15,774 nucleotides of DNA from Bacteroidales bacterium. Lineage in GTDB: Bacteria; Bacteroidota; Bacteroidia; Bacteroidales; UBA932. Position 1 is the first letter of the stretch. Each line of letters opens with the position of its first letter. The notes beneath the pieces were generated by a model, which was not told the origin of the DNA, ran no database searches, and was given only the letters and a program-made list of their open reading frames with translations. The stretch lies in the NCBI GenBank assembly GCA_017429885.1, contig JAFROA010000379.1, positions 1-15,774 on the forward strand, given 5' to 3'. Positions 14,836 through 15,774 of this stretch are shown one piece after another. The translations under genes and the position numbers were made by a program.

Positions 14836-15774
14836 ATGGCATTCGTACACCTCCACGTCCACACCCAGTATTCCATCCTCGACGGATTCTCGTCGATAGC
14901 CACTTTGTTCGACAGGGCAGAAGCCATGGGCATGCCCGCGCTGGCCATCACCGACCACGGAAACATGTACGGTGTCAAGGAGTTCTTCAAGTTCGCCGAC
15001 AAGCACAAGGACAAAGAGACTAAAGAGTACAAGGTCAAGCCTATCATCGGATGCGAGGTGTATGTCACGAGGCATTACGACCCCAAGCTGAAGGACAACG
15101 AGCACAGGGCATATTACCACCTAATCCTTCTCGCCAAGAACTACCAGGGCTACCAGAACCTCTCCAACATAGTCTCGTTGGGTCACATTGAGGGATTGTA
15201 CTACGGAAAGCCGAGGGTAAGCCACGAGATCATCGAGAAATACCATGAGGGGCTGATCTGCTGCTCCGCCTGTCTGGCGGGAGAGATTCCGAAGGACATC
15301 GTGTCCGGTGACATGGACGCCGCCCGGAAAGCAGTGGAATGGCATAAGAAGGTTTTCGGAGAGGACTACTACCTGGAGGTCATGCTCCACAAGACCGAGG
15401 TCCCCGGACTCTCACTGGAAGTATTTGAGCAGCAGCAGATAAGCAACGCCGGGATATTCAAGCTGGCGGAAGAGATGGGGGTCAAGGTCGTGGCCACGAA
15501 TGACGTCCATTTCGTGGACAAGGAGGATGGTCCGGCCCATGACCACCTGATCTGCCTCAACACCGGCAAGAAGATATTCGAAGAGCCTAGACTCCACTAT
15601 ACCCAGCAGGAATACCTCAAGAGTGAGGAAGAGATGGCGGCCCTGTTCCCGGACCACCCCGAGGTCCTGGCAACTACTCTTGAGATAGCGGATAAGGTCG
15701 AGGTGTACAGCATCGACCGTGACCACGTGCTCCCGAAATATGAGATCGACCCTGAATTCCTTTCCAACATTGAC
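14836..15774 (+). CDS. dnaE: DNA polymerase III subunit alpha, N-terminal part (cut by window edge)
   Basis: The open frame of 313 codons runs to the right edge without a stop; a full DnaE is about 1,200 residues. The visible part is the N-terminal PHP domain and the start of the polymerase core. It begins MAFVHLHVHTQYSILDG with the H-X-H PHP metal motif, then ITDHGNMYGVKEF and GCEVYV, and later NDVHFV, all typical of replicative DnaE. DnaE is the chromosome-replicating polymerase acting with the beta clamp and loader. An in-frame ATG at 14818 would add six residues (MKDFSG), but the -7 box ends at 14816, so that codon would lie before the transcription start. I therefore chose ATG 14836. It is divergent from the ytxH operon. 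Confidence 0.95.
   Translation, partial: MAFVHLHVHTQYSILDGFSSIATLFDRAEAMGMPALAITDHGNMYGVKEFFKFADKHKDKETKEYKVKPIIGCEVYVTRHYDPKLKDNEHRAYYHLILLAKNYQGYQNLSNIVSLGHIEGLYYGKPRVSHEIIEKYHEGLICCSACLAGEIPKDIVSGDMDAARKAVEWHKKVFGEDYYLEVMLHKTEVPGLSLEVFEQQQISNAGIFKLAEEMGVKVVATNDVHFVDKEDGPAHDHLICLNTGKKIFEEPRLHYTQQEYLKSEEEMAALFPDHPEVLATTLEIADKVEVYSIDRDHVLPKYEIDPEFLSNID

Overview
The window looks like chromosomal DNA of a Bacteroidales bacterium, probably a gut or rumen type. Several signs agree. A GH97 enzyme and a lipoprotein serpin are present. YfhO, GT4, YtxH and holin-like proteins have Bacteroidetes-type sequences. No clear Shine-Dalgarno sites were seen. Two intergenic promoters fit the Bacteroidetes vegetative pattern (TTTG, 19-20 bp, TANNTTTG) exactly. 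The species cannot be named from this sequence alone. Ten genes are complete or nearly so, and two run off the window ends. Coding density is very high: the longest gene-free stretch is about 144 bp, and there is no RNA gene, insertion sequence, CRISPR array or prophage.

Left block (1-7618, minus strand). One probable operon reads right to left: mutS, a peptidase S51/ATP-grasp fusion gene, a GT4-like glycosyltransferase, and a YfhO-family membrane protein cut by the left edge. Two of the junctions overlap (ATGA and TAATG). DNA mismatch repair therefore shares a transcript with genes for peptide-type ligation and envelope glycan assembly.

Middle block (7686-10600, plus strand). A secreted GH97 alpha-glycosidase with the catalytic layout of the retaining subgroup is followed 20 bp later by a secreted endonuclease/exonuclease/phosphatase (EEP) fold protein. 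The latter lacks two of the usual catalytic residues.

Right block (10613-14691, minus strand). A tight five-gene operon reads right to left: ytxH-like gene, holin-superfamily membrane protein, a 77-residue protein of unknown function, Xaa-Pro aminopeptidase, and a lipoprotein serpin. It starts from a consensus promoter whose -7 box sits in the centre of a perfect 10-bp inverted repeat. The operon converges on the EEP gene with only 12 bp between them. Divergent from it, dnaE (DNA polymerase III alpha) starts at 14836 from its own consensus promoter and runs off the right edge.

No clear new multi-gene system is visible. The points most worth a second look are the S51/ATP-grasp fusion, the catalytically altered EEP protein, the palindrome over the ytxH promoter, and the pairing of a serpin with an envelope-stress type operon.
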